This document shows, piece by piece, positions 24,082 through 32,587 of a stretch of 64,000 bases of DNA. Positions within the stretch are counted from its first letter, which is position 1. Each line of letters begins with the position of its first letter. The notes beneath the pieces were generated by a model. The model made no database searches, was not told the origin of the DNA, and was given only the letters and a program-made list of their open reading frames with translations. Origin of the DNA: an uncultured Acidobacteriia bacterium (GTDB taxonomy: Bacteria > Acidobacteriota > Terriglobia > Bryobacterales > Bryobacteraceae); contig CAIYVZ010000151.1 in the NCBI GenBank assembly GCA_903929755.1, positions 1 to 64,000 on the forward strand. The letters are read 5' to 3'. The translations under genes were made by a program, and so were the position numbers.

Positions 24082-26106
24082 TTAGACGCCGGCGAGGATA
24101 AACGCGAACTCAAAGGCTTTTTCTTTGAGCTTCTCGTAACGTCCGGAGGGTCCGCCGTGGCCCGCGCCCATCTGCGTTTTTAACAGGATCACGGACGTTC
24201 CGAGGTTGTTGTCACGGAGCTTCGCAACCCATTTTGCAGGTTCCCAATAGGGTACACGCGGGTCGTTCAGGCCGGCGGTAGCCAGAATGTTCGGATAGCG
24301 GGCCGGCACCACGTTTTCGTACGGGGCGTAGGAACGGATACAGGCGTAGTCTGCGGCCACGTTCGGGTTCCCCCATTCCTCGTATTCGGTGACGGTTAGC
24401 GGGAGCGTGTCGTCGAGCATGGTGTTCACCACGTCCACGAACGGCACGTGCGCGACGACGGTATGGAACAGATCGGGGCGCAGGTTGGTAACGGCACCCA
24501 TCAACAGACCTCCGGCGCTGCCTCCTGCTATGGCGAGACGCTCGGGTGATGTGTAGTTGTTGGCGACCAGATGCTGAGCGCAGGCGATGAAGTCGAGGAA
24601 CGTGTTCTTCTTGTGGCCCAGCTTGCCGTCTTCGTACCAGAGTCGGCCCATATCGCCAGAGCCCCGGATATGGGCGATGGCAAAAACAAAGCCACGGTCG
24701 AGCAGGCTGATGCGCTCGGGGGAGAAGGCGGGGTCGGTCACGATGCCGTACGAGCCGTAGCCGTAGAGGTAGAGGGGCGATTTGCCGTTGCACTCGAACC
24801 CTTTTCTGTAGACAACGGAAATAGGCACGAGCGTCCCGTCGTGCGAGACGGCCTGCAGGCGCTCGGAAACGTAGTTGGCGGAATCGAAGCCACCGAGGAC
24901 GGCATAGCGTTTCAGCAGCGTTCGCTCGCGGGTGGCCATGTTGTAGTCGAAGACGGAGCGGGGCGTGGTGAGGGAACTGTAGGTGAAGCGGAAGAGCGAC
25001 GTGGAGTATTCTTCGTTGCGTTCCTCAAAGAAGGTGTAGGCTGGCTCGTCGAAGGCGACGGTATGTTGCTCTTCGGTGGCCGTATTGATGACGCGCAGGC
25101 GCTTCAGGCCCCCGACGCGTTCGGTGATGACGAGGTGGCCGGCAAAGGCGTCCATGCCTTCAACAGAAGCCCCCAGCCGGTGGGCGATGACCTCCTGCCA
25201 CGGTGCCGGCGCGGTGACGGGGGCACGGAGGAGGCGGAAGTTACGGCCATTTTCGTTGGTCCGCATGTAAAAGTGTTCGCCCTGATGCGCGATGTAGTAT
25301 TCGACATCCTGGCGGCGCTCCTGCATTCGCAAAAACGAACCCACGCCGGTGCCTGGGGTGTACCAGACTTCGCTGGTGGTGTGGCTGGCGAGGGTGAGGA
25401 GGAGGTACTGGTTGCTGCGAGTCCGGTCGATGGCTACATTGAACCGGGCGTCGGGCTCTTCGAAGACGAGTTCGGGGGCGGTGGGGGAGCCCGCGGTGCA
25501 TTTCCAGAGCCGCCAGGGGCGTTTGGTTTCGTCGAGGGTGGTGAAGAAGAAAGTCAGGCTGTCAGAAGCCCAGGAGGCGGAGTAGTAGACGCCGGTCAGT
25601 TCGCCGGGGAGATCGTCGCCTGTCTGAAGATCTCGGAAGCGCAGCGTATAAACCTCAGCGCCATCGGTGTTTACGGCGTAGGCGAGGAGGTTGCCATCGG
25701 GACTGACGTGGTCGAAGGCGAGGGAAAAATAGTCGTGACCCTCGGCGAGCGCGTTGCCGTCGAGGAGGATTTTCTCGATTCCGTCGGCACCTTTCCGGCA
25801 GGAGATGGAATATTGGCGACCCTGCTCGGTACGGGAATAATATTGCCAGCGGCCTGACTTCCATGGCACGGACACGTCGGTTTCCTGAATTCGGCCCACC
25901 ATTTCGGCATAGAGTTCCTGGCGCAGCGGCTCCAAATGAGCAGTGGAGGCCTGGGTGAAGCGGTTTTCGGCCTCGAGCCAGGGAATTGTGGCTGGGTTTT
26001 CTCGATCCCGCAGGTAAAACCAGTTGTCGATCACGGTCTCGCTGTGGACAGTTCTGGCTTGGGGGAATTTGGGCGCGACGGGCGGGTTCGATATTTCCGG
26101 TTTCAT
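24082..26106 (-). CDS. ptrB: Oligopeptidase B-like S9 serine peptidase
   Basis: 674 residues, without signal peptide. The N-terminal part opens PPVAPKFPQARTVHSETVID and DNWFYLRDRENP, as in oligopeptidase B, followed by a seven-bladed propeller. The C-terminal hydrolase domain has GGSAGGLLMG (Ser near 529), the Asp in DPRVPYWEPAKW and the His in GAGHGGPSGRYEK. The enzyme cleaves short peptides after Arg or Lys. The length is close to the usual 680-700. It diverges from the two-component regulator at 26161 with 54 bases between. The alternative name would be prolyl oligopeptidase, but the opening and C-terminal motifs favour PtrB. Confidence 0.9.
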   Translation of the reverse strand: MKPEISNPPVAPKFPQARTVHSETVIDNWFYLRDRENPATIPWLEAENRFTQASTAHLEPLRQELYAEMVGRIQETDVSVPWKSGRWQYYSRTEQGRQYSISCRKGADGIEKILLDGNALAEGHDYFSLAFDHVSPDGNLLAYAVNTDGAEVYTLRFRDLQTGDDLPGELTGVYYSASWASDSLTFFFTTLDETKRPWRLWKCTAGSPTAPELVFEEPDARFNVAIDRTRSNQYLLLTLASHTTSEVWYTPGTGVGSFLRMQERRQDVEYYIAHQGEHFYMRTNENGRNFRLLRAPVTAPAPWQEVIAHRLGASVEGMDAFAGHLVITERVGGLKRLRVINTATEEQHTVAFDEPAYTFFEERNEEYSTSLFRFTYSSLTTPRSVFDYNMATRERTLLKRYAVLGGFDSANYVSERLQAVSHDGTLVPISVVYRKGFECNGKSPLYLYGYGSYGIVTDPAFSPERISLLDRGFVFAIAHIRGSGDMGRLWYEDGKLGHKKNTFLDFIACAQHLVANNYTSPERLAIAGGSAGGLLMGAVTNLRPDLFHTVVAHVPFVDVVNTMLDDTLPLTVTEYEEWGNPNVAADYACIRSYAPYENVVPARYPNILATAGLNDPRVPYWEPAKWVAKLRDNNLGTSVILLKTQMGAGHGGPSGRYEKLKEKAFEFAFILAGV

Positions 26107-26160
26107 AGGCTCTTACAAAGGTTTACCGCACCCGGGGGGGGCTGGTGTTAAATTTCAGAT

Positions 26161-26847
26161 GTGCGAATCCTGATAGTGGACGATGACGACGAGCTTTCCG
26201 GCATGTTGAGCGAGTTACTGGTCCGGGAAGGATACCGGGTAGATACGCAGAACGACGGTCGGCGCGGCCTGTCGGCGGCGCTGAACGGAGGCTACGATCT
26301 TCTGGTACTGGACGTAATGCTGCCGGGCATTGACGGTTTTGAGATTCTGAAGCGGATTCGCCGCGAATCGCGTATTCCCATTATGATGCTGACGGCGCGC
26401 GGCGAGGATGAAGACCGGATTGTGGGGTTGGAACTCGGGGCGGACGATTATCTGCCGAAACCCTTCAATACGCGCGAACTGGTTGCTCGTGTGAAGGCGA
26501 TCATGCGGCGTCTGGAAGAGCGCAACCCGGGCGGCAAGCTGGAAGTGAACGGCATCACCATCGACCCTGGTACTCGCGACGTTCTTCGCGAAGGGACTCC
26601 GGTTGAGGTGACCACGTTTGAGTTCGACATCCTGGAGACGCTGATGCGTTCGGCAGGCCGGGTGGTTTCGCGCGACCAGTTGATGGAAGAGCTGTATGGC
26701 CGCAAGGCCACGCCGTTTGACCGGTCTGTGGACATGCATATCAGCCACCTGCGCCGGAAGCTGGAAGGCGAGAAGCCTCTGATCAAGACCGTCCGTGGCG
26801 TGGGCTATCAATATGTGCGCTCACCCGATGAGGCCGTCACGCCATGA
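26161..26847 (+). CDS. OmpR-family response regulator
   Basis: 228 residues from GTG 26161. The receiver domain has the acidic triad VDDDDE (7-11), phosphorylation site Asp51 in LVLDVMLPGIDG, Thr in LTARGE and Lys in LPKPFN. The C-terminal winged helix (about 128-222) ends RPVDMHISHLRRKL-like and IKTVRGVGYQYV. It is closest in build to CpxR. The gene overlaps the kinase gene by four bases (ATGA at 26844), so the two are translationally coupled. Targets unknown; envelope stress is plausible from the CpxRA-like form. Confidence 0.92.
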   Translation: MRILIVDDDDELSGMLSELLVREGYRVDTQNDGRRGLSAALNGGYDLLVLDVMLPGIDGFEILKRIRRESRIPIMMLTARGEDEDRIVGLELGADDYLPKPFNTRELVARVKAIMRRLEERNPGGKLEVNGITIDPGTRDVLREGTPVEVTTFEFDILETLMRSAGRVVSRDQLMEELYGRKATPFDRSVDMHISHLRRKLEGEKPLIKTVRGVGYQYVRSPDEAVTP

Positions 26848-28223
26848 GTCGGCTGTTTTCCAAGATTCTGCTGTGGTTTTTGCTGACCGTGATTCTCAGC
26901 ACGACTGCCAGCTTTTATATATGGAACGTTTTTCTGCGGCCGGCGCCGATACCCAACATGGGATTCCGGACGTACGAGCTTCGAGAAGCCCGGGGAGCCT
27001 GGGAAGCTGAGGGGAAAGCCGGTCTGGAACGGTTCATGACGCGTTACCGCGACGCGATGGGGGTGGAGGCTGCGCTCACAGACGGCGACGGAAAAGATCT
27101 TCTGACTGGCCGCGACTGGAGCGGTGAAATTCGTTCGAACGCCGGCGGGCGCGGGCGTGGTTCCAGGGGCGGTCCGATGTTTCCCTTCGTCCGGATTGAG
27201 ACGCCCCGGCCAGCCAGCTTTGTGAATGCGACGGCTTCACGGGACGGCAAGTACAATTTTGTGGTGGTTTTTCCGAACCGGGAGCCGCAGCGCGCCACCT
27301 GGAGCGTGGAAGTTCCCCAGCAAACCTGGTGGATGCTCGGGTTCATTGCGACGCTTTGCTACCTGCTGGCGAGGCACCTGACATCGCCACTGCGCACGAT
27401 GCAGAAGACGATTGAACGGTTTGGCCACGGGGATTTCTCGGCGCGGGTGAATTCTCGCCGCGGTGACGAGTTGGGCCAGTTGGCACGGACGGTTGACCAG
27501 ATGGCGGAGCGGATCGACCAGCTGTTGAAGTCGCAACGCAGGCTGCTGCAGGATATTTCCCATGAGTTGCGTTCCCCGCTGGCGCGCCTCGGCGTGGCGG
27601 TGGAACTTGCCCGCGGGGGCGGGGATGCCTCGCTCGCGCTGACGCGTGTGGAGCGTGAAGCGGACAGGCTGAACACGCTGGTGGGCGAGTTGATCCAGGT
27701 TACCCGCGCGGAAGGTGATCCTGAGGGTTTGAACACTGAAGGGGTACGGCTGGACGACCTGGTACGAACAATTTTGGACGATGTCCACATAGAGGCTCAG
27801 AAAAAAGGTATCCAGTTGCGTCCGCGGATCGTGGAAGTGGAGCTGCAGGGGAATCCGGAGCTGCTGCGTCGTGCCTACGAAAACATCATCCGCAACGCGA
27901 TCCGTTATTCGCCGGAAGAGTGCCAGGTAGATGTTACGCTGAGCCTCCAGGGCTCGTCGGTCTCGCTGGCGGTTCGGGACTATGGGCCGGGTGTGCCGCC
28001 TGAATCGCTGCCCAGCATCTTCGACCCGTTTTACCGGGTGGAGAAAGACCGGGGCAGGACCTCGGGCGGAGTGGGGCTGGGCCTCGCCATCGCCCGTCGT
28101 GCCGTGGAACTGCACCATGGAACCATGCGGGCCGTGAATCGCGACCCGGGTCTGGAAGTTGAAATTGTATTACCGCTGACGCCTGTCGCTTCGCGCGAGC
28201 AGCTCGCGGCTCAGACCGCTTAA
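26844..28223 (+). CDS. Membrane sensor histidine kinase (CpxA-like)
   Basis: 459 residues: TM1 about 7-26, a periplasmic sensor region to about 155 with an RGRGSRGG-like basic patch, TM2 about 157-175, HAMP about 176-228, HisKA with the phospho-acceptor His240 in QDISHELRSPLARL, and an ATPase domain with NIIRNAIRYSP (N box), RDYGPGVPP (G1), FDPFYR (F box) and GVGLGLAI (G2). All catalytic motifs are intact. It should phosphorylate the regulator encoded immediately upstream. The periplasmic region shows no known ligand-binding fold. Confidence 0.92.
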   Translation: MSRLFSKILLWFLLTVILSTTASFYIWNVFLRPAPIPNMGFRTYELREARGAWEAEGKAGLERFMTRYRDAMGVEAALTDGDGKDLLTGRDWSGEIRSNAGGRGRGSRGGPMFPFVRIETPRPASFVNATASRDGKYNFVVVFPNREPQRATWSVEVPQQTWWMLGFIATLCYLLARHLTSPLRTMQKTIERFGHGDFSARVNSRRGDELGQLARTVDQMAERIDQLLKSQRRLLQDISHELRSPLARLGVAVELARGGGDASLALTRVEREADRLNTLVGELIQVTRAEGDPEGLNTEGVRLDDLVRTILDDVHIEAQKKGIQLRPRIVEVELQGNPELLRRAYENIIRNAIRYSPEECQVDVTLSLQGSSVSLAVRDYGPGVPPESLPSIFDPFYRVEKDRGRTSGGVGLGLAIARRAVELHHGTMRAVNRDPGLEVEIVLPLTPVASREQLAAQTA

Positions 28224-28246
28224 GTTCCCCTGAAAGGTTTTTAATT

Positions 28247-29236
28247 ATGAAGCCCATACTTGCTCTCGTTTTCGCTGCGGCCGCCTTTGCGGCCCCGCCC
28301 ACGTATAAGGTCCTCTCCAAAATCAAGATTGGCGGCGGCGCCCGCTGGGACTATGTTTACATCGACAGCACCAACCATCGTATGTACGTTTCCCACGGCA
28401 CCCAGACAGAAGTGATCGATACCACCACGGACAAGCTGGTGGCGACGATTCCGGATACGAAGGGCGTTCACGGTATCGCGGTGGCGAACGATCTTGGAAA
28501 GGGCTTCACCAGCAACGGCACCACCAACGACGTCACCATCTTCGATCTGAAGACCAACAAGGCGACCGGCAACGTGAAGACCGGCGCGAACCCGGACGCC
28601 ATCATCTATGAGCCCGTTACGCACCGCGTGCTGACCTTTAACGGCAAGAGCAACGACGCCACGATCTTCGATGCGAAGACGGGTGAAGTTGTTACCGCGT
28701 CTCTGCCCGTGGGTGGAAAGCCGGAGTTCGCTCAGGTGGATGGCAAGGGCCACGTTTACGTCAACATTGAAGATAAGAACGAAGTGATCGAGATCAGCGT
28801 TAAGGATTCGGTGGTTTCGAGGCGGTACTCGATCGCGCCCTGCGACGGTCCCAGCGGGCTGGCGATCGATACGAAGAAGGGTGTCCTGTTTTCCGTCTGC
28901 AACAAAGTGATGTCGGTCAGCGATTATGCGAAGGGGAAAGTTCTTGCTTCCGTAGTAATTGGCCAGGGTCCGGATGGCGTGGCTTTTGACGACGGCTACG
29001 CTTTCAGTGCGAATGGCCGGGACGGCAACATCAGCATGGTTAGCGAGACGGCTCCGGGTAAGTGGGAGACTGTGGCGACCATAGAGACGACGAAGGGTGC
29101 GCGGACCATAGGCGTAGACCAGAAGGCACACAAGCTGTATTTGCCGGCAGCGGAAATGGGTCCGGCGGACGCCAAGAGCGGTAAAGCGGGCGCGGCGTTG
29201 CCCGATTCGTTCATGGTTATCGTTGTCGGACGCTAA
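28247..29236 (+). CDS. Secreted YncE-like beta-propeller protein
   Basis: 329 residues with signal peptide (MKPILALVFAAAAFA). The mature part is a chain of YVTN-type repeats: DYVYIDSTNHRMYVSHG, then GIAVANDLGKGFTSNG, NPDAIIYEPVTHRVLTFNG, GPSGLAIDTKKGVLFSVC, and GARTIGVDQKAHKLYLPA, making about seven blades. YncE-type proteins act as scaffolds or bind DNA or ligands in the periplasm, with no enzymatic activity known. It starts 23 bases after the kinase gene and may be in that operon, which would fit a periplasmic sensor accessory, but that is inference. Confidence 0.85.
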   Translation: MKPILALVFAAAAFAAPPTYKVLSKIKIGGGARWDYVYIDSTNHRMYVSHGTQTEVIDTTTDKLVATIPDTKGVHGIAVANDLGKGFTSNGTTNDVTIFDLKTNKATGNVKTGANPDAIIYEPVTHRVLTFNGKSNDATIFDAKTGEVVTASLPVGGKPEFAQVDGKGHVYVNIEDKNEVIEISVKDSVVSRRYSIAPCDGPSGLAIDTKKGVLFSVCNKVMSVSDYAKGKVLASVVIGQGPDGVAFDDGYAFSANGRDGNISMVSETAPGKWETVATIETTKGARTIGVDQKAHKLYLPAAEMGPADAKSGKAGAALPDSFMVIVVGR

Positions 29237-29652
29237 GCCGTAATCAGGTCAGCACTCAGCATCGCAGCATAGCGATCGGGCAGGCGCGTGGGACGGAATT
29301 CCTTGTTCAGGAAGATATGGCGCGTCCGCCCGGTCGCAACTTTTCGGCCTTCACAGGTCATTGCGTAGTGGAATTCGATGAAACGACGGTTGGAGTCTTT
29401 AATCGTCGCTGTAATATCGATCTCCTCGCCGTATTTTGCGGCGCGCAGATAGCGGCACCCCGCCTCAGACACCGCCAGCAGGACCCCGTCGGCTTCCATT
29501 TCGGAGTAGGCAAACCCGGTCGCTTTACAGAGTTCTGTACGGGCAACCTCCATCCAAACCAGATAGTGGGCGTGGTAGACGACCCCCATTTGGTCGGTTT
29601 CCGCATAGCGGACCGTGACGCGGCTGGTGTGTGTTGTAACCTTCAAGGGCAT
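29233..29652 (-). CDS. Acyl-CoA thioesterase, YbgC/hot-dog family
   Basis: 139 residues. The motif RYAETDQMGVVYHAHYLVWME at the N-terminus holds the catalytic Asp (D19 region) and the hot-dog helix start; RFIEFHYAM and GRTRHIFLN follow. The family hydrolyses short or long acyl-CoA thioesters; YbgC interacts with the Tol-Pal system in Proteobacteria, but no tol genes lie here. It converges with the YncE-like gene and overlaps it by four bases. ATG at 29652 is preferred; the alternative upstream extension gives only noise. Confidence 0.9.
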   Translation of the reverse strand: MPLKVTTHTSRVTVRYAETDQMGVVYHAHYLVWMEVARTELCKATGFAYSEMEADGVLLAVSEAGCRYLRAAKYGEEIDITATIKDSNRRFIEFHYAMTCEGRKVATGRTRHIFLNKEFRPTRLPDRYAAMLSADLITA

Positions 29653-29744
29653 CTGTCCTGTTGATTTCGTGACGCTTCACGCCACCGTAGCAGACCCCAG
29701 TGTAGCGATGTGGTTCTGATAATCTTCGATTAGTCGCTACCACC

Positions 29745-30455
29745 ATGCAAATCAGGGTCTTATTCTTTGGGCAGTTGAAAGACGTCTGCGGACGTGCAGA
29801 GGAAGGTCTGGAAGTTCCGGACGGGGCCAGTATGCGCTTCGTATTCGACCATTACGCAGCCCTGTACCCGCGCCTTTCGGCGATGGCGAAGAGTGTGGTA
29901 ATGGCTCGGAACCAGGAATTTGCTCAGGCCGGCGAGTTGCTGGCGGAGGGCGATGAAGTTGCGCTGCTGCCTCCGGTGAGTGGCGGGTCCCCTTTGAAGA
30001 TTGAGGATCCGGAGGGGCATTTTTTTGAGATTACCCGCCAGGTGATCGATGTCCGCGCGGCGGAAGAGCGGCTGCTGCAGGGTATTGACGGGGCGCTTGT
30101 AACTTTTCAGGGCGTAGTCCGTAACAATACCAAGGGACGGGCGACGTTACGCCTCGATTACGAATGCTACGAGCAAATGGCAATCCGGCAAATGGCGCAA
30201 CTGGGGCGCGAGATCGCGGCGCAGTTTGCGGTCAGCCGGGTCGCCATTATTCATCGCCTGGGCACCATGGAAATTGGCGAAGCGAGCGTGGCCATCTTCG
30301 TGGCTTCGCCGCACCGCAAAGCGGCGTTCGACGCGGCGTTCGAGGCTATCAATCGGCTGAAGCGCCAGGTTCCCATCTGGAAAAAGGAGTACTTTGCCGA
30401 TGGTGAGGTTTGGGTTGAGGGCGAGTGGGACGACAATGCGCCCCGGATGGCGTAG
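29745..30455 (+). CDS. moaDE: Fused molybdopterin synthase MoaD-MoaE
   Basis: 236 residues. Residues 1-81 form a ubiquitin-like MoaD (MQIRVLFFGQLKDVCG, ending LLPPVSGG at 80-81). After a short link (SPLKIEDP) residues 90-236 form MoaE, with VRNNTKG, YECYEQMA, HRLGTMEIGEASV and the catalytic-pocket KRQVPIWKKE. Together they insert sulfur into precursor Z to make molybdopterin. MoaD works through a thiocarboxylate on its terminal Gly, so the fusion must be cut after Gly81, as described for mycobacterial MoaX. It overlaps the start of the VWFA gene by 20 bases. Confidence 0.92.
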   Translation: MQIRVLFFGQLKDVCGRAEEGLEVPDGASMRFVFDHYAALYPRLSAMAKSVVMARNQEFAQAGELLAEGDEVALLPPVSGGSPLKIEDPEGHFFEITRQVIDVRAAEERLLQGIDGALVTFQGVVRNNTKGRATLRLDYECYEQMAIRQMAQLGREIAAQFAVSRVAIIHRLGTMEIGEASVAIFVASPHRKAAFDAAFEAINRLKRQVPIWKKEYFADGEVWVEGEWDDNAPRMA

Positions 30456-31521
30456 GGTGCGCCGGTTGTTCGTCACGAGGGCCCGGCTCGCGGTTCTCGG
30501 CCTGGCGTGCGCAGCGGCAGGTTTCTGCCAGAAGGTGGAAATTGCCGACCAGGAGGCGACGATTCGCGTAGATGTGCGCCTGGTGCGCCTTCTTGCCACC
30601 GTAAAAGACTCTGCGGGCAATGCCATCGGCACGCTGGATCAGGCTGCTTTTACGGTAAAGGACAACGGCACGCCCCAGGCCATCTCGATATTTGAGCACC
30701 AGACCGACCAGCCCCTGAATGTGGCGATCCTGATTGACAACAGCGCCTCTACCGGCAAAGATCTGAAGTACGAGACGGAGTCTGTGGCCCGTTTTGTGAA
30801 GGCGTTGTTTCGGGAGGGGAACCCTGCCGATTGCGCGGCGCTCTACAGTTTTAGTCTGGACACGATTCAGCAGCAGGGGTTTCATCGCAACCCGGCAGCG
30901 ATTGAGCACTCGCTTCGGGCGCTGAAGGCCGACACGGGCACGTCGCTGTACGACGCCGTCATGCTGGCTTCGCGAGACATTGAGCATCGCCCGGGGCGGC
31001 GCATTCTGGTGGTGGTGACGGACGGCGGGGATACGACGTCCCGGACCGATTTCAACCGCGCGGTGGAGGCGGCACAACTGGCGGATGCGGTGATTTATCC
31101 CATTCTGGTGGTGCCGATTTCGAACGACGCCGGCCGCAATACCGGCGGGGAAAACGCGTTGACAACTTTCGCCCTGCGTACGGGTGGCCGTGTTTTCGCG
31201 CCTTCGCTGGGCGCGGAGATGGACCATGCGTTTGACCAGATCTTGCGGGATCTGCGGACGCAGTATCTGATTGGTTTTTATCCCAAAGATGTTCCGCTTA
31301 CAGCCAACAGGTTCCATTCACTGGACGTTACTCTGGCGACACCAGGGCTGCACGTGCTGGCGCGTAATGGATACTATGGAGAGGCATTGCAAAGTTCCGC
31401 AGCGTCGCCTTTGAGTTCGAGTGCCCGCATAAGCGTGGTGCCGGGTGACGAGACGTTGCGGGCTCCGAAGAAAGCGGCTCCGGCCCTACCAGCCAAAAAG
31501 TCGTCAAGGAAAGGTCCGTAA
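30436..31521 (+). CDS. Secreted VWFA-related domain protein
   Basis: 361 residues from ATG 30436 (an upstream in-frame ATG at 30394 lies deeper inside moaDE). The start MRPGWRRVRRLF leads into a signal peptide ending about residue 33 (LACAAAGFC, possibly lipoprotein-like at Cys). The domain carries VAILIDNSASTGKDLKYE (MIDAS DxSxS), DTGTSLYDAV and VVVTDGGDTTS, the three metal-adhesion pieces. This matches the acidobacterial VWFA-related family (TIGR03436-like). The C-terminus is low in complexity with KK repeats. Function unknown; protein-protein binding in the periplasm is likely. Confidence 0.88.
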   Translation: MRPGWRRVRRLFVTRARLAVLGLACAAAGFCQKVEIADQEATIRVDVRLVRLLATVKDSAGNAIGTLDQAAFTVKDNGTPQAISIFEHQTDQPLNVAILIDNSASTGKDLKYETESVARFVKALFREGNPADCAALYSFSLDTIQQQGFHRNPAAIEHSLRALKADTGTSLYDAVMLASRDIEHRPGRRILVVVTDGGDTTSRTDFNRAVEAAQLADAVIYPILVVPISNDAGRNTGGENALTTFALRTGGRVFAPSLGAEMDHAFDQILRDLRTQYLIGFYPKDVPLTANRFHSLDVTLATPGLHVLARNGYYGEALQSSAASPLSSSARISVVPGDETLRAPKKAAPALPAKKSSRKGP

Positions 31522-31527
31522 CGTATC

Positions 31528-31761
31528 GTGCAGCCACCGAGTAAGGCGAAGCGTCCGCCAGAGCAGACGTTCGAAGAAATTCGTTACCTGAAGAAACTGA
31601 TTGAAAATCATACACAGGTAGTCGTTAAGCTCGCCGACAACCAGACTGTGTCGGGGATCGTGGAGTATTACGACCAGCGTTTCATCCGAATCACGCGGAG
31701 CGACGGCCCGAACCTGTTCATTTTCAAGCACGACATCAAATATTTGTACGAGGCCCAATAG
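31528..31761 (+). CDS. Divergent Hfq-like Sm protein
   Basis: 77 residues from GTG 31528, six bases after the VWFA gene. The N-terminal helix (TFEEIRYLKKLIENHTQV) leads into an Sm1-like piece (VVVKLADNQTVSGIVEYYDQ) and an Sm2-like piece (NLFIFKHDIKYLYEA) where FKHDI matches the YKHAI of Hfq. Typical Hfq forms a hexameric RNA chaperone that pairs small RNAs with mRNAs. Here the usual Q-rich start (LQDPFLN..RK) is replaced and a charged YDQRFI turn stands in Sm1, so RNA preference may differ. Assigned by pattern only. Confidence 0.75.
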   Translation: MQPPSKAKRPPEQTFEEIRYLKKLIENHTQVVVKLADNQTVSGIVEYYDQRFIRITRSDGPNLFIFKHDIKYLYEAQ

Positions 31762-31762
31762 C

Positions 31763-32587
31763 TTGCGCTCATTTGTGGAGACGGCGGCGGATATCGCCGT
31801 GGAAGCGGGTTCGCTGCTTCGCTATTACTTTGAGCGGCGCGTCGCGTTTGAGATGAAGGGCGAGTACGACCTGGTGACGGAGGCCGACCGGGCTTCCGAA
31901 AAATTGGTAGTGGAGCGGTTGCGCCAGCATTTTCCCGAGCACAGTGTGGTGGCTGAAGAGGGCGGAGGGCAGGATACTTCGTCGGAGTACCGATGGTATG
32001 TGGATCCTTTGGATGGCACAACCAATTTCGCGCATTCGTATCCGGTGTGGAATGTAACGCTGGGGCTGGAAAAGGCCGGCGAGATGATTGCCGGGGTGGT
32101 TTTTGATCCGACCCGGAACGAGTTGTTTACGGCGGAGCGCGGGTCTGGGGCGTTCCTGAATGGCAAGCGGATTTCGGTGTCGAAGGCCGCCCGTGTTGCC
32201 GACAGCCTGTTTTCGACCGGGTTTCCGAACCACAACCGGGCGGCGAATCCAAACCTCTGGTTCTTCCATGAGATGGCGCAGACGGCGCATGGCGTGCGGC
32301 GGGGTGGGGCGGCTGCTATTGACCTCGCCTACGTCGCTTGTGGGCGACTGGACGGGTTCTGGGAGATTGGGCTGAGTCCGTGGGACCTTGCTGCAGGGAT
32401 CTTGCTGGTGGAAGAGGCGGGCGGGACGATTTCCGATATGAAAGGCGGCCCACTGAAGATCCGGTCGCCCCATTTGTTAACGGATAACGGCTTGGTTCAT
32501 GCCGAGGTGCTGGAAGTGTTTCAGGCGATCTGGCGGGGCGAACTGCTTCACCCGCTGCCTCCGATTGCTCCTGCCAGCGGGGTTTAG
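31763..32587 (+). CDS. suhB: Inositol monophosphatase family protein
   Basis: 274 residues from TTG 31763, one base after the Hfq-like gene. Metal and substrate residues are in place: EEGG (65-68), DPLDGTTNF (81-89), and WDLAAGILLVEEAGG near 210. The family removes phosphate from inositol phosphates and related sugars; SuhB also takes part in rRNA antitermination, so the symbol is tentative. Since the preceding two genes are only 1-6 bases apart, moaDE to this gene looks like one operon. The gene ends four bases inside the convergent Rpn-like gene. Confidence 0.88.
   Translation: MRSFVETAADIAVEAGSLLRYYFERRVAFEMKGEYDLVTEADRASEKLVVERLRQHFPEHSVVAEEGGGQDTSSEYRWYVDPLDGTTNFAHSYPVWNVTLGLEKAGEMIAGVVFDPTRNELFTAERGSGAFLNGKRISVSKAARVADSLFSTGFPNHNRAANPNLWFFHEMAQTAHGVRRGGAAAIDLAYVACGRLDGFWEIGLSPWDLAAGILLVEEAGGTISDMKGGPLKIRSPHLLTDNGLVHAEVLEVFQAIWRGELLHPLPPIAPASGV

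Noticed and set aside
24571-25857. 428-residue plus-strand open frame opposite the oligopeptidase gene
   Set aside because: Antisense shadow in GC-rich sequence; the oligopeptidase has all catalytic motifs.
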